In this document: positions 7,641 through 17,138 of the stretch, piece by piece
How positions within the stretch are numbered: the stretch's first letter is position 1
Layout: each line of letters starts with the position of its first letter
Source: Spirosoma lacussanchae
GTDB lineage: Bacteria > Bacteroidota > Bacteroidia > Cytophagales > Spirosomataceae
Length of the DNA: 64,000 nucleotides
Direction of reading: 5' to 3'
NCBI RefSeq assembly: GCF_005870035.1
Contig: NZ_SWJG01000002.1
Coordinates: 62,001-126,000, forward strand
Notes under the pieces: generated by a model
Seen by the model: only the letters and a program-made list of their open reading frames with translations
Database searches by the model: none
Told to the model about the DNA's origin: nothing
Program-made: the position numbers and the translations under genes

Positions 7641-10600
7641 TTAGAGCGTCCGTTTTACCTCTTTCAATTCGAAGCTTTCGATGATATCACCCACTTCAAT
7701 GTCGTTGAAATTTTTGATGCTCAAGCCACATTCGTACCCGAACTTCACCTCGTTGACGTCATCTTTGAAACGCTTGAGGGCGCTGATTTCGCCCGTGTGT
7801 ACCACGATGAAGTCGCGGATAAGCCGGATCTTGTTGTTCCGTTTGATGTTGCCTTCGGTCACGTAACAACCGGCTACTGTACCGATCTTACTGATCTTGA
7901 ACACCTCGCGTACTTCGATATTACCGACAATTACTTCTTCAACGGTGGGTGCCAGCAGGCCTTCCATGGCATCTTTCACCTCGTTGATGGCGTCGTAGAT
8001 AATCGAGTACAGACGAATTTCGATTTGCTCCTGTTCGGCCAGTTTCCGGGCCGGGGCCGATGGCCGCACCTGGAAACCAACGATGACCGCATCCGAGGCC
8101 GAAGCCAGCAGAATGTCCGATTCAGAAATCTGACCAACTGCTTTGTGGATGATGTTCACCTGGACTTCTTCGGTGGACAGTTGAAGCAGCGAATCCGACA
8201 GAGCTTCCACCGAACCATCTACGTCGCCTTTCACAATCACGTTCAGCTCTTTGAAAGTGCCGATCGCTTTACGGCGGCCAATTTCTTCGAGAGTGATGTG
8301 CTTGCGGGTACGGAGCGTTTGTTCGCGGAGCAGCTGTTCGCGTTTGTTCGCAATTTCACGGGCTTCGCGCTCCGTTTCCATCACGTTAAACTTATCGCCA
8401 GCCTGCGGAGCACCCGGCAGACCCAGAATCTGGACCGGCTGGGCCGGACCTGCTTCTTTGATCCGTTCGCCCCGGTCGTTCGTCATGGCCCGGATGCGTC
8501 CGTAATGAGCGCCTACCAGCATGATGTCTCCCTGACGGAGCGTTCCGTTTTCGACCAGTACCGTTGATACATAACCACGTCCTTTATCGAGCGAGGCTTC
8601 AATAACGGTACCCAGCGCCCGGCGGTCGGGGTTTGCTTTAAGTTCGAGCAATTCAGCTTCGAGCAGTACTTTCTCAAGCAGCTCGTCAACGCCCATGCCC
8701 GACTTCGACGAAATTTCCTGGGCCTGGTATTTACCACCCCATTCTTCGACAAGGAGGTTCATAGACGCTAGCTCAGAACGAATCTTCTCGGCATCGGCAC
8801 CTGGTTTATCTACTTTCGAGAACGCAAAGACAATCGGTACGCCAGCCACCTGCGCGTGGTTGATAGCCTCGCGGGTTTGGGGCATCACGCTATCGTCGGC
8901 CGCGATTACGATGATAACAACGTCGGTTACTTTTGCACCGCGGGCCCGCATGGCCGTAAAGGCTTCGTGACCCGGGGTATCGAGGAACGTAATGGCCCGG
9001 TCGTCGTTGGTCCGTACGCTGTAGGCACCAATGTGCTGCGTAATACCACCGGCTTCACCAGCCGCTACCTTGGCCCGTCGGATGTAGTCGAGCAGCGATG
9101 TTTTACCGTGGTCGACGTGTCCCATGATCGTAACGATCGGTGCCCGGTGCTGTAGATCGTCCGGCTCGTCGCCTTCTACATCAATACCCGCTTCGGTTTC
9201 ATCTTCGGCCGATACAAACTGTACGTCATACCCAAACTCATCGGCGATAACCGTGATGGCTTCCGCATCGAGTCGCTGGTTGATCGAGACGAACATACCC
9301 AGGTTCAGGCAGACCGAGATCACCTCATTGATGGAAACGTTCATCAGCGAAGCCAGGTCGTTGGCCGACACGAACTCGGTTACCTTCAGGATTTTTGCTT
9401 CGAGTTCCTCCTGTTCGTTCAGCAGGCGACGATCTTCTTCGCGCTGGTTCCGGCGGTCGCGCCGACGATCTGCACCCCGGTTGGGCTGGTTGCCCTGCAT
9501 CCGGGCGTTGGTCTGCTGGATCGACTTCCGTACATCGGCCTGTGAGGGGGCTTCACGACGGTTGTTACCACCCCGGTTGGCGTTGTTACCGCCCCGGTTG
9601 GCATTGTTACCACCCCGGTTGGCATTGTTGCCGCCCCGGTTGGCGTTGTTGCCGGTATTAGCCTGGTTGCCACCAGCTGGTGCCGGATTGTTGGTTGCCG
9701 TCCGATCGCCCTGGGCCGGTGTACGATTTCCATCGCGCGGCTGGTTCCGATCGCCTTGTGGCCGGTCGCCCTGCGCCCGGTTTGCCGGACCGCGGTCGCC
9801 CTGCGGACGATTGTTATTGCCTTGACCCTGCGGTTGTCCGTTGCCGCCCTGACCCTGTTGGTTTGTTCCACCAACGGCGCCTTCGCGACCACCTCGAATC
9901 CGTTTGCGTTTCTTTTTATCGGCGTTGCTGCCACCACCACCCTGACGGGGGTTATTGACCGGCAGTTCGATTTTACCCAGAATTTTCAGACCGCCCAACT
10001 GGTGACTACCGGCTGCCCGGATTGTCTCGGTTGGTGCCGGCTCACTCTCGGCCGGGGCTGGGGCGGGCGGTGGCGTGGCTGGTGCCTGAGCAGCGGCCGG
10101 CCGTTCTTCAGCACGGGGCTGGGCGGGCGCCGGAGCTGCTGCAGGAACAGGCTTGGGTGCTTCCACTTTTGGTGGTTCTGGTTGCGCTACTGGCGCAGCC
10201 GGAACGGGTGCGGCCTGTACTGGTTTAGGTGCTTCGGGCTTTGGCTCTACAGGAGCAGCTGCCGGAGCGGGTTCTTCTTTAGCCACTACCGGAGCGGGAG
10301 CCGGCTTCGGTGCTTCGACCGGAGCCTTCACCGGTTCTGGCTGAACCGGCTTCTCAACCGGAGCTTCCACTTTGGGTGGTGTTACCGGAGCCGGAGCGGG
10401 AACCGGTTTTGGTGCTTCGACGGGCTTCTCTTCCACCGGCGCTTTGGCTTCGGGGGCAGGTGTGGCAGCCGGTCTGGCATTTAGATCAATCTTGCCAACA
10501 ACTTTCAGGCCCGGCAAACCCGTCTGAGCGGTCTGGGGGGCTGGTTTGGGCTCGGCCGGTGCGGGTTTAGGCGCTTCAGGCTTGGCTTCGGCAAGGGGGC

Positions 10601-10880
10601 GACCTGCGTCATCACGACGGTAGGCCGGTAGGAAATCTTCCTCCCGACGACGCGGTGGCTCGGCGACCGCAACCGACGGTTCGGTCCGGCGAGCTCCGTT
10701 CAGGAGTTCCGTTGATTTATACTCCTTCGCTAACACCTCCAACTGTTCCATGTTGATTTTGGTGTTAGGATTAATTTCGACCTTAAACCCTTTGGCAGAC
10801 AGACTATTCGCAACAGAGGAAAGCCCTTTGTTGAGAATTTTTGCCACTTGGCTCAGGCGCATTGACTTTTCTTCTGCCAT
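7641..10880 (-). CDS. infB: Translation initiation factor IF-2
   Basis: The 1079-residue GTPase delivers initiator tRNA to the small ribosomal subunit. The N-terminus has the IF2_N fold ([20 protein letters not shown]). It is followed by a very long low-complexity region: residues about 95-290 are Pro/Ala/Glu/Lys-rich, and about 310-450 are Gly/Asn/Arg/Gln-rich with tandem GNNANRG units. The G domain starts near residue 580 ([34 protein letters not shown]). Domains 2, 3 and C2 complete the protein. It is the last gene of rimP-nusA-infB. The 166-nt gap to nusA holds a possible internal promoter. Confidence 0.98.
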   Translation of the reverse strand: MAEEKSMRLSQVAKILNKGLSSVANSLSAKGFKVEINPNTKINMEQLEVLAKEYKSTELLNGARRTEPSVAVAEPPRRREEDFLPAYRRDDAGRPLAEAKPEAPKPAPAEPKPAPQTAQTGLPGLKVVGKIDLNARPAATPAPEAKAPVEEKPVEAPKPVPAPAPVTPPKVEAPVEKPVQPEPVKAPVEAPKPAPAPVVAKEEPAPAAAPVEPKPEAPKPVQAAPVPAAPVAQPEPPKVEAPKPVPAAAPAPAQPRAEERPAAAQAPATPPPAPAPAESEPAPTETIRAAGSHQLGGLKILGKIELPVNNPRQGGGGSNADKKKRKRIRGGREGAVGGTNQQGQGGNGQPQGQGNNNRPQGDRGPANRAQGDRPQGDRNQPRDGNRTPAQGDRTATNNPAPAGGNQANTGNNANRGGNNANRGGNNANRGGNNANRGGNNRREAPSQADVRKSIQQTNARMQGNQPNRGADRRRDRRNQREEDRRLLNEQEELEAKILKVTEFVSANDLASLMNVSINEVISVCLNLGMFVSINQRLDAEAITVIADEFGYDVQFVSAEDETEAGIDVEGDEPDDLQHRAPIVTIMGHVDHGKTSLLDYIRRAKVAAGEAGGITQHIGAYSVRTNDDRAITFLDTPGHEAFTAMRARGAKVTDVVIIVIAADDSVMPQTREAINHAQVAGVPIVFAFSKVDKPGADAEKIRSELASMNLLVEEWGGKYQAQEISSKSGMGVDELLEKVLLEAELLELKANPDRRALGTVIEASLDKGRGYVSTVLVENGTLRQGDIMLVGAHYGRIRAMTNDRGERIKEAGPAQPVQILGLPGAPQAGDKFNVMETEREAREIANKREQLLREQTLRTRKHITLEEIGRRKAIGTFKELNVIVKGDVDGSVEALSDSLLQLSTEEVQVNIIHKAVGQISESDILLASASDAVIVGFQVRPSAPARKLAEQEQIEIRLYSIIYDAINEVKDAMEGLLAPTVEEVIVGNIEVREVFKISKIGTVAGCYVTEGNIKRNNKIRLIRDFIVVHTGEISALKRFKDDVNEVKFGYECGLSIKNFNDIEVGDIIESFELKEVKRTL
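9562..9650 (-). repeat. 21-bp tandem repeat inside infB
   Basis: About four copies of a 21-bp unit encode the heptad GNNANRG. The copies differ only at a few third or wobble positions. The repeat lies in the disordered linker upstream of the G domain, where length variation should be tolerated. Confidence 0.8.
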
Positions 10881-10899
10881 ACGTTCGGTCTATATTCGG

Positions 10900-10932
10900 C
10901 AAATTTAATGGTTGTTGATATGGTATGAACAA
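10900..10932 (-). promoter_or_regulatory. Possible internal promoter for infB
   Basis: On the minus strand TAAATTTG (10900-10907) matches TAnnTTTG. TTG (10930-10932) lies 22 nt upstream, slightly longer than usual. It would start transcription shortly upstream of the infB ATG at 10880, leaving a very short leader. Confidence 0.35.
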
Positions 10933-10980
10933 CAGTTACAGCAATTAAAATCCCTTCTTTCAATAATGCCGCGTGAAAAG

Positions 10981-11024
10981 TGAAGAATGAACACCTGGTC
11001 AGGTTGTTAATTGTCCATTCTTCA
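10981..11024. repeat. Inverted repeat in the nusA-infB gap
   Basis: TGAAGAATG (10981-10989) and CATTCTTCA (11016-11024) are perfect 9-bp arms around a 26-nt loop, 22 nt after the nusA stop. No T-run follows. Its role is unknown. Confidence 0.4.
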
Positions 11025-11046
11025 TCGGTTACGCTGCCCGCCGGTC

Positions 11047-12291
11047 TTACTCAAACTCCTGCTTGAGGATATTGAGGATTTCTTCAACGGTATCCTCTTC
11101 CAGATCGGTCCGCCGAACGAGTTCTTCCCGGCTGAGGGCCAGTACGCTCTTGGCGGTATCGAGACCCACCTTACGCAGCTCATCGATCATCCACTCGTCG
11201 ATCTCATCGGAGAATTCCATCAGGTCAACGTCTTCGTCGTCTTCCTGGCCTTCGTTGTCGCGGAATACGTCGATTTCCATGTCGACCAGCCGGCCGGCCA
11301 GCTTGATGTTCTGTCCGCCTTTACCTATGGCCAAAGATACCTGATCGGGTTTAAGGAATACCGACACCCGTTTGGTTTCGCGGTCGATCTGCATCGAGCT
11401 GATCTTGGCCGGGCTCAGGGCGCGGCTGATGAGTAGCTCGAGGTTTTCGGTATAGTTGATAACGTCAATGTTTTCGTTACCCAGCTCACGAACGATGCCG
11501 TGAATCCGGGAGCCTTTCATACCTACGCAGGCACCCACCGGATCGATGCGATCATCGTACGATTCAACGGCTACTTTAGCTCGCTCGCCCGGTTCGCGAA
11601 CAATTTTACGGATGGAGATCAGGCCATCGTAAATTTCGGGAACTTCAATCTCGAACAGGCGCTCCAGGAAGACCGGCGACGTGCGCGACAGCATGATTTT
11701 GGGCGTACCGTTCAGCATCTCGACGCTCTTGATCACAGCTTTAACGGCTTCTCCTTTCCGGTACCGATCTTTAGGAATCTGTTCGGTACGGGGCAGGCTC
11801 AATTCGTTGTTCTCCGAATCGACCAGGATGATTTCGTGTTTCAGCAGCTGATACACTTCAGCGCTGACCAGATCGCCTACCTGATCTTTGTATTTCTGAT
11901 ACAGGAGTTCTTTCTCCATATCCTTGATACGCTGAATCAGGGTCTGGCGGGCTGTCTGAACAACCCGGCGGCCAAAGTCTTCCAGTTTTACCTCTTCGGC
12001 AACCTGTTCGCCTACTTCGAAGTCGTCCTGAATTTTGCGGGCTTCGGCAAGGGGGATTTTATCATAATCCCAGATGTCTTCGGAGTCATCGTCGACAATT
12101 TCGCGGGTGCGCCACATCTCCAGATCGCCACTTTCGGCGTTGATGATGACGTCGAAGTTTTCGTCGGTGCCGTATTTCTTACGAATCATTGTCCGGAAGA
12201 CTTCTTCCAGAATAGCGATCATGGTGGGCCGGTCAATGTTCTTCGACCGGGCGAAATCGGCAAACGATTCGATTAATAATCCACTGGTCAT
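11047..12291 (-). CDS. nusA: Transcription termination/antitermination factor NusA
   Basis: The 414-residue protein binds RNA polymerase and modulates pausing, termination and antitermination. It opens with LLIESFADFARSKNIDRPTM (N-terminal polymerase-binding domain, about 1-125). An S1 domain follows (about 130-200, DLVSAEVYQLLKHEIILVD). Two KH domains include the GACVGMKGSRI motif and QVSLAIGKGGQNIKLA. The C-terminus is an acidic helix-hairpin-helix-like tail (SREELVRRTDLEEDTVEEIL). Length fits Bacteroidota NusA, which lacks the long acidic repeats of E. coli. It lies between rimP and infB, the conserved order. Confidence 0.97.
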   Translation of the reverse strand: MTSGLLIESFADFARSKNIDRPTMIAILEEVFRTMIRKKYGTDENFDVIINAESGDLEMWRTREIVDDDSEDIWDYDKIPLAEARKIQDDFEVGEQVAEEVKLEDFGRRVVQTARQTLIQRIKDMEKELLYQKYKDQVGDLVSAEVYQLLKHEIILVDSENNELSLPRTEQIPKDRYRKGEAVKAVIKSVEMLNGTPKIMLSRTSPVFLERLFEIEVPEIYDGLISIRKIVREPGERAKVAVESYDDRIDPVGACVGMKGSRIHGIVRELGNENIDVINYTENLELLISRALSPAKISSMQIDRETKRVSVFLKPDQVSLAIGKGGQNIKLAGRLVDMEIDVFRDNEGQEDDEDVDLMEFSDEIDEWMIDELRKVGLDTAKSVLALSREELVRRTDLEEDTVEEILNILKQEFE

Positions 12292-12408
12292 TTTCTTCGT
12301 GTGCAGTTTTTCTGTTTCAGTTTCTGTATTGGTGGTCTACCCCGGGCAGGCAGTCAGCGAGTAAAGTCAGAACGGACTTGTCGTTCCCTGAAAGCAGCAG
12401 TCTGTAAC

Positions 12409-12918
12409 TTAATTGAACGATATTTCTACGGTTGCTTTTTTTATCTGGTCGTAGGGGAGGGTGGTTGGGCCACTCAACACATCGATACCAGCTTCAGCGT
12501 CTTTCTTCTGTTTGGTTTTTGACCGTTTCTCGGGGACGATATTCAGCACAATCTGCTGCTCATCGGCGGCCTCGAGTTTGCCGCGGTGCAGGCTGCCATC
12601 GGTTAGCACCACCGCTAGTTGCCGACCGATGTTACGCACGTACTGACGCGGAAACGCCAGCGGAAAGTCAACCCCTGGCGACGAAACTTCGAGCGTGAAG
12701 GGCGAATCGCCGAAGAAGTTGGCTTCGTCCATCTCGCCACCCAGCCGACGACTGATGTCAGCACACTGATCTATGGTAATCCCCTCGTCGCTATCGAGTA
12801 AAATGGTTACCTTGATGCGGCCACCCTGGCGGCCAACTACCTGAAGATCAACAAGGTAAAACTGGCCGTTGTTCAGGTACGGCTGCAGTAATTCGGTTAA
12901 TCGCGTTTTGTCGTCCAT
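12409..12918 (-). CDS. rimP: Ribosome maturation factor RimP
   Basis: The 169-residue protein helps 30S subunit maturation. Visible are GQFYLVDLQVVGRQGGRIKV, the segment LDSDEGITIDQCADISRRLG and FTLEVSSPGVDFPLAFPRQY, all typical of the RimP N-terminal domain. A C-terminal SH3-like domain follows. It is the first gene of rimP-nusA-infB, with 117 nt to nusA. A promoter lies at 12987-13017. A terminator-like hairpin sits 14 nt upstream of its start codon. Confidence 0.95.
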   Translation of the reverse strand: MDDKTRLTELLQPYLNNGQFYLVDLQVVGRQGGRIKVTILLDSDEGITIDQCADISRRLGGEMDEANFFGDSPFTLEVSSPGVDFPLAFPRQYVRNIGRQLAVVLTDGSLHRGKLEAADEQQIVLNIVPEKRSKTKQKKDAEAGIDVLSGPTTLPYDQIKKATVEISFN

Positions 12919-12932
12919 ACTGTAGGGCTAAC

Positions 12933-12959
12933 AAAAAAGGGAGTGCGACTCCCTTTTTT
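12933..12959 (-). terminator. Attenuator-like hairpin in the rimP leader
   Basis: AAAAAAGGGAGT and ACTCCCTTTTTT form a 12-bp stem with a 3-nt loop. On the minus strand it ends in T6, so it looks like an intrinsic terminator. It lies between the promoter-like element at 12987-13017 and the rimP ATG at 12918, which places it inside the operon leader. It could also stop transcripts running in the other direction. Confidence 0.6.
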
Positions 12960-12986
12960 CATTAACACTAAATATCATTTCTGGTG

Positions 12987-13017
12987 CAAAGATAGTATTT
13001 TTTTGTGGGGTTCGCAA
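12987..13017 (-). promoter_or_regulatory. Promoter of rimP-nusA-infB
   Basis: On the minus strand TATCTTTG (12987-12994) fits TAnnTTTG and TTG (13015-13017) lies 20 nt upstream. The start site would be near 12980, giving a leader of about 60 nt. Confidence 0.6.
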
Positions 13018-13034
13018 GTGCCGATTGGGCTGGG

Positions 13035-13069
13035 TTTGTGGGCGTTTCGGCCATTATACCGTACTTTTG
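13035..13069 (+). promoter_or_regulatory. Possible promoter of the EEP hydrolase gene
   Basis: TACTTTTG (13062-13069) matches the -7 consensus. TTTG at 13035-13038 is the nearest -33-like element, with a 23-nt spacing that is longer than usual. The gene start at 13110 is 41 nt downstream. Confidence 0.4.
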
Positions 13070-13109
13070 GGCTTTTGAGGAGCATCGTCCAGCTCAATGA
13101 TCAGACACC

Positions 13110-14231
13110 ATGACGGTTCGAACACAGGTTAGCCGATTTATTGCCTTTTTTTTTCGCTCGCTGTTGTGGTCGCTTAACTTACTTCTCGTTCTATACACCG
13201 CCCTTGCTTACTGGCTGCTGCAGTCGATGCCGACTGAACACTGGTTATCGGGCATGATCATGATCTCGATACCGGTTGCGTGGGTCTTTAATCTGCTGTT
13301 CGTTTTTTTCTGGCTCACGAGTCGTCCCTGGCGGAGCTGGCTGTCGGGGCTGGTACTTGTTATCGGCATGATCCTGTTCGGGCCGCGCACCTTTGTCTGG
13401 AACAGTCCCATTGAGCCGACCGGCAGTACTGTTCCGTTCCGAGTCTTCAGTTATAACGTGCAGGGGTTTGGCTATACCGATGATCAGGTAAACTACCCGG
13501 AAAGTTCGCCGAAGGTACGCCGGATGGCTAATTATGTGCTACGCTACGAGGCCCCTATCAAGTGTTTGCAGGAGTTTTATAATTCAGTAGCCCTGAAGGA
13601 TTACGATCTGGTTAGCCGGTTCCGGCAGAGCGGCTATGTATACTCCGTACTGCTGCATCCTGAACTGGCCACCGCCCGGAATGGGCCCATCGGTGCGGCT
13701 ATTTTCTCGACCTATCCTATTGTATCCTCGGGCCGCGAACCATTCAGTGGCTTCAATGGTATCGTATGGGCCAATATTAAGATCGGTACAGATACCATAT
13801 GCGTCATCAACGTACACCTTAAGTCTATGGGAATCCGGGTGGGTAAAGTGTTACGCCAGGACGAGCTGACCGGCGTGAAACACGAAACGCGGGGGGTGCT
13901 AAGCGCGCTGCGATCCGGATTTATTAGCCGGCGGGAGCAGGTCCGGCGGGTAGAAGAATATATCAGGAACAGTCGCTATCCGGTTGTGGTGACCGGCGAT
14001 CATAATGACACGCCTTACAGTGTTGTCTACGAACGGATGCGGCAAACGTTACCCAACAGTTTCGAAACCAGCGGGCGTGGTTTTGGTTTTACCTACAACC
14101 GGCTACCGGGCTTTATCCGAATCGATCACCAGTTTTATGATCCTGAACTGCACATCCTTAACTTTGAGACGCTCAACTACGTCAGCTATTCGGATCATTA
14201 CCCCATTGTGGGTACGTACCAGCTAAAGTAA
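13110..14231 (+). CDS. Membrane-anchored endonuclease/exonuclease/phosphatase (EEP) family protein
   Basis: The 373-residue protein has three hydrophobic segments in its first about 95 residues (FFFRSLLWSLNLLLVLYTAL, an alanine/valine-rich helix and LSGLVLVIGMILFG). An EEP fold follows. Catalytic motifs are visible: VFSYNVQGFG, LQEFYN (metal-binding Glu), INVHLKSMG, VVTGDHNDTP and YSDHYPIVGTY (Asp-His pair). EEP enzymes cleave phosphodiester or phosphomonoester bonds, and the substrate here is unknown. It stands alone, divergent from rimP. Confidence 0.85.
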   Translation: MTVRTQVSRFIAFFFRSLLWSLNLLLVLYTALAYWLLQSMPTEHWLSGMIMISIPVAWVFNLLFVFFWLTSRPWRSWLSGLVLVIGMILFGPRTFVWNSPIEPTGSTVPFRVFSYNVQGFGYTDDQVNYPESSPKVRRMANYVLRYEAPIKCLQEFYNSVALKDYDLVSRFRQSGYVYSVLLHPELATARNGPIGAAIFSTYPIVSSGREPFSGFNGIVWANIKIGTDTICVINVHLKSMGIRVGKVLRQDELTGVKHETRGVLSALRSGFISRREQVRRVEEYIRNSRYPVVVTGDHNDTPYSVVYERMRQTLPNSFETSGRGFGFTYNRLPGFIRIDHQFYDPELHILNFETLNYVSYSDHYPIVGTYQLK

Positions 14232-14243
14232 TACTTGCTAGTC

Positions 14244-14288
14244 TACTATAATAGTATACTAAGTTAGGAACTTACTGCTCCGTAAGTT
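14244..14288. promoter_or_regulatory. Palindromes upstream of the HxlR gene, candidate operator
   Basis: TACTAT-A-ATAGTA (14244-14256) overlaps the perfect palindrome TAGTATACTA (14252-14261). AACTTAC and GTAAGTT (14269-14275 and 14282-14288) form a third inverted repeat. The first resembles the TACTATT/AATAGTA half-sites known for the HxlR-family regulator YodB, though without its spacer. They lie about 200 nt upstream of the regulator gene and just after the EEP gene stop. Confidence 0.3.
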
Positions 14289-14485
14289 GGTTTCGTACAG
14301 TATAGTGACTGGGATACTACAATCGCTTTTCGTTTTCCCTCCCCTCATTCGGTCTTTGGGTTTTTCAGTGACAGCGTGATCGACTTTCCCCCATACGCTG
14401 CCGGTATATTGACGTTAGTAGTCAGGTACGTGCCCCAACCGATGCGTTCCCGTTTAGTCTGATAGTCTGCCAACCTTAACCCGTT

Positions 14486-14815
14486 ATGTCAAGCGACCGC
14501 TCTGAGCTGCCGCCGGAGCCGGACCTGCTCCTGATCACCAGTGCGTTGTCAGTTATATGTGGCAAATGGCGCCTGTATATCATTTTGCTGCTCAACGAGC
14601 AAACGCTTCGTTACAGTCAACTAAGTGATTTGTTGCCCGAGGTAAGCGAGAAAGTGCTGGCCAGTGAGTTGAAGGCACTGGTTGCGCTGGGTATCATGAA
14701 ACGTGAAGCATATGCCGAGATTCCGCCACGAGTAGAGTATTCGCTAACCCCACAAGGACGGATGGCGCTGCCCATATTAAGGCAGATTCAGCTCATCGGT
14801 CAACTCATCCAATAA
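14486..14815 (+). CDS. HxlR family transcriptional regulator
   Basis: The 109-residue protein is a typical short HxlR winged-helix regulator. The core is ITSALSVICGKWRLYIILLL (the family's G-K-W motif), LRYSQLSDLLPEVSEKVLAS (recognition helix region), and ALGIMKREAYAEIPPRVEYS followed by LTPQGRMALPIL (wing). The usual N-terminal cysteine of thiol-sensing members is replaced: one Cys is in the VICGKW segment. It is 10 nt upstream of the desaturase gene on the same strand, so it probably controls that gene as an operon. Confidence 0.92.
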   Translation: MSSDRSELPPEPDLLLITSALSVICGKWRLYIILLLNEQTLRYSQLSDLLPEVSEKVLASELKALVALGIMKREAYAEIPPRVEYSLTPQGRMALPILRQIQLIGQLIQ

Positions 14816-14825
14816 GCATCCAACT

Positions 14826-15908
14826 ATGTCTGCCCAATTGAAATTCGTTAATAAAAACAAGTCAGCCTTTTTCCCCACGGTCCGAAAACGGGTCGACGCT
14901 TACTTCGCCGAACAGGCTTTGTCGCCCCACGCCAACGGAGCCATGTGGGCTAAGGCCAGCTTCTTCCTGATTGGGTACGTCAGCCTGTATGGTCTTATCC
15001 TGTCGAATCAGTTTGGCCCGTGGGCCATGCTGGGGCTGGCTATGCTGTTGGGTATGTTTGCGGCCTTTATCGGGTTCAACGTATCGCACGATGCGCTGCA
15101 TGGGGCTTTTTCATCACGCCGGTGGGTAAACAGAATACTGGGTAACAGCTTCTATCTGCTGGGCGCCAATCCATACGTCTGGACCATAACCCACAATGTG
15201 GTTCACCATACCTATACCAATATTCCGGGTCACGACGAAGATATTGAAGTAGCTCCGGGACTTGTTCGGCTCGACGTGCAGGAAGCGTTGCATCCGTGGC
15301 ATCGGTATCAGCATTGGTATACGTTCCCACTTTACGCGCTGGCGTCGCTGTCGTGGGTATTTCGGAAAGATTACGTCAAGTTCTTCAAGAAGCAAATCGG
15401 TCAGCATGACAACTCGGCGCATCCGCGCCGGGAGTATGTCCGGCTGTTCTTTTCAAAAGCCTGTTACTACTTCTTTTTCCTGGTGCTGCCCATGCTGGTG
15501 CTTGACATCACCTGGTGGCAACTGCTGATCGGGTTTGTGGTCATGCACCTGGTCGAAGGACTGGTGCTGGGGCTTGTTTTTCAGCTGGCTCACGCAGTAG
15601 AGGGTACTACGTTTCCGCAGCCCGACGAAAGCGGTACAGTACAGAACGCCTGGGCGATACACCAGTTGCAGACGACGGCCAACTTTGCACCCCGCAGCCG
15701 AACCGCGGCTTTCTTCTGTGGCGGCCTCAACCGGCAGATCGAGCACCATTTGTTTCCGAAGGTGTGCCATATTCACTACCCGGCTATTACGGCCATTGTA
15801 AAGAATACGGCGCAGGAGTTCGGATTACCCTACCTGGAAAACCATAGCTTTGGGTCGGCGCTGGTATCTCATTTTCGGCTGCTTCAGAAACTGGGCCGCC
15901 CGGTCTAG
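14826..15908 (+). CDS. Membrane fatty acid desaturase
   Basis: The 360-residue membrane di-iron enzyme introduces double bonds into acyl chains. The three histidine boxes are intact: HDALHG (near residue 88), HNVVHHTYTN (near 120) and QIEHHLFP (near 300, with the Q-x-x-H-H form of linoleoyl-CoA or front-end type desaturases). Hydrophobic segments include SFFLIGYVSLYGLIL, MLGLAMLLGMFAAFIGF and YYFFFLVLPMLVLDI. No cytochrome b5 domain is present. It is co-transcribed with the HxlR regulator and may adjust membrane fluidity. Confidence 0.92.
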   Translation: MSAQLKFVNKNKSAFFPTVRKRVDAYFAEQALSPHANGAMWAKASFFLIGYVSLYGLILSNQFGPWAMLGLAMLLGMFAAFIGFNVSHDALHGAFSSRRWVNRILGNSFYLLGANPYVWTITHNVVHHTYTNIPGHDEDIEVAPGLVRLDVQEALHPWHRYQHWYTFPLYALASLSWVFRKDYVKFFKKQIGQHDNSAHPRREYVRLFFSKACYYFFFLVLPMLVLDITWWQLLIGFVVMHLVEGLVLGLVFQLAHAVEGTTFPQPDESGTVQNAWAIHQLQTTANFAPRSRTAAFFCGGLNRQIEHHLFPKVCHIHYPAITAIVKNTAQEFGLPYLENHSFGSALVSHFRLLQKLGRPV

Positions 15909-15913
15909 GTTAT

Positions 15914-15943
15914 AGCCAGCACCCTGTCAGATGGGTGCTGGCT
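15914..15943. terminator. Shared terminator between the desaturase and GH10 genes
   Basis: AGCCAGCACCC and GGGTGCTGGCT form a perfect 11-bp stem with an 8-nt loop between two convergent genes. It lies 6 nt after the desaturase stop and 8 nt from the GH10 stop. No clear T-run follows. Confidence 0.6.
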
Positions 15944-15951
15944 GGCTGCTT

Positions 15952-17067
15952 CTATTTCTTCAACGCAATTACTTTCTCGAAAGCGGGCTTGGGCTGGTTG
16001 TTGCGGTCGAATAGCAGCGGGTAATTGGTCCGGCCGCGGATGGGCCAGCCGTTCAGCCAGCTATCGCCGTCGTTGACGCCCCAGAACGTGACGCGGGTGA
16101 CTTTGTCTTTGTGCTTGAGAAAGAGTTTGAACAGATTCTCGTAATCGGCGGCTAGCTGTTGCTGCACCGCGTCGGGGAGTCCGTTCACGTAGGGATTGGA
16201 TTGCTCGTTGGCGGTCATTCGCTGCCCCACGTCGGCTCCCTGAAAGTTGCGCGGCAGTACTTCAATATCTAGCTCCGTAAACATCACTTTTACGCCCAAC
16301 GCTGCGTATTGCAGAATGCTTTCTTCGATGTCGGCGAAGGGTACTTTGCCGACATGCCAGTGCCCCTGTATGCCCACGCCATCGATGCGCACCCCGGCGG
16401 CTTTGATCTTTTTGATGATGTCGATACAGCCCGCCCGCTTCTTGGGTTGCTCGTTGTTGTAATCGTTGTAGTACAATTCCGTTTTGGGAGCCGCCTGTTG
16501 CGCCAGCCGGAACGCTTCCGTTATGTAATCGTCGCCGAGGTGCTGCAGGAAGACCGATTTCCGCAGGGAGCCGTCTTCGTTCAGGGCTTCGTTGACGACA
16601 TCCCACGAAAAGACTTTACCCTCGTAACGCCCGGCCACCGTTTTGATATGATCGGTGAAGAACGTCCGGATCGAATCCGGGCTTTTGATGCCCCTGATGA
16701 ACGGGGGCAACTGGCTGTGCCAAACCAGCGTGTGTCCGTTGATTTTGATGTTGTGCTTTTTGCCAAATGCCACCAGCTTGTCGGCCATCTCGAAGTTGTA
16801 GGTATCCCACTTTGGATGAAGCAGCGCCGACTTCATGATGTTCTCGGGCGTGGCCATGTTGAACTGACGTGCAATAAATTCTGTCGTTTTGGGGTCCCGT
16901 TCGTCGATCTGCGCGTTGTTGAGGCAGGTGCCGATGCCGAAATCTTTCCTGAAGGCGTCTTTCAGCGAGGGAATGGTTTGGGCCGATGCCGATTTAAAGG
17001 GCAGGATAAGGGTTGCCAGCAAGAGTGCGGCCGTGCTGGTGGTAAAGACATGTCTGTTGAGCTGCAT
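15952..17067 (-). CDS. Endo-1,4-beta-xylanase, family GH10
   Basis: The 371-residue secreted enzyme cuts the xylan backbone. A signal peptide ends near SASAQ (residue 30). Family signatures are NGHTLVWHSQLPPFI, FSWDVVNEALNEDG (acid/base Glu), YNDYNNEQ, GIQGHWHVGK and VMFTELDIEVLP (nucleophile Glu), then FWGVNDGDSWLNGWPI near the C-terminus. It is a single catalytic domain of normal length with no binding module. It is the distal gene of the large minus-strand locus, separated from the esterases by an AraC/SDR pair. Confidence 0.96.
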   Translation of the reverse strand: MQLNRHVFTTSTAALLLATLILPFKSASAQTIPSLKDAFRKDFGIGTCLNNAQIDERDPKTTEFIARQFNMATPENIMKSALLHPKWDTYNFEMADKLVAFGKKHNIKINGHTLVWHSQLPPFIRGIKSPDSIRTFFTDHIKTVAGRYEGKVFSWDVVNEALNEDGSLRKSVFLQHLGDDYITEAFRLAQQAAPKTELYYNDYNNEQPKKRAGCIDIIKKIKAAGVRIDGVGIQGHWHVGKVPFADIEESILQYAALGVKVMFTELDIEVLPRNFQGADVGQRMTANEQSNPYVNGLPDAVQQQLAADYENLFKLFLKHKDKVTRVTFWGVNDGDSWLNGWPIRGRTNYPLLFDRNNQPKPAFEKVIALKK

Positions 17068-17138
17068 GAGGTTTATACCGTTTAAAGTTGTGTACGTTGT
17101 TAAGGGTTTCTTACCAGTTATTGAGAGTCAGTTGTTAC

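Noticed and set aside
7431..8567. Long plus-strand reading frame opposite infB
   Set aside because: Antisense shadow of the conserved IF-2 coding sequence; no protein features of its own.
9124..10570. Several plus-strand frames opposite the infB N-terminal region
   Set aside because: They arise from the GC-rich low-complexity repeats of the IF-2 linker read backwards.
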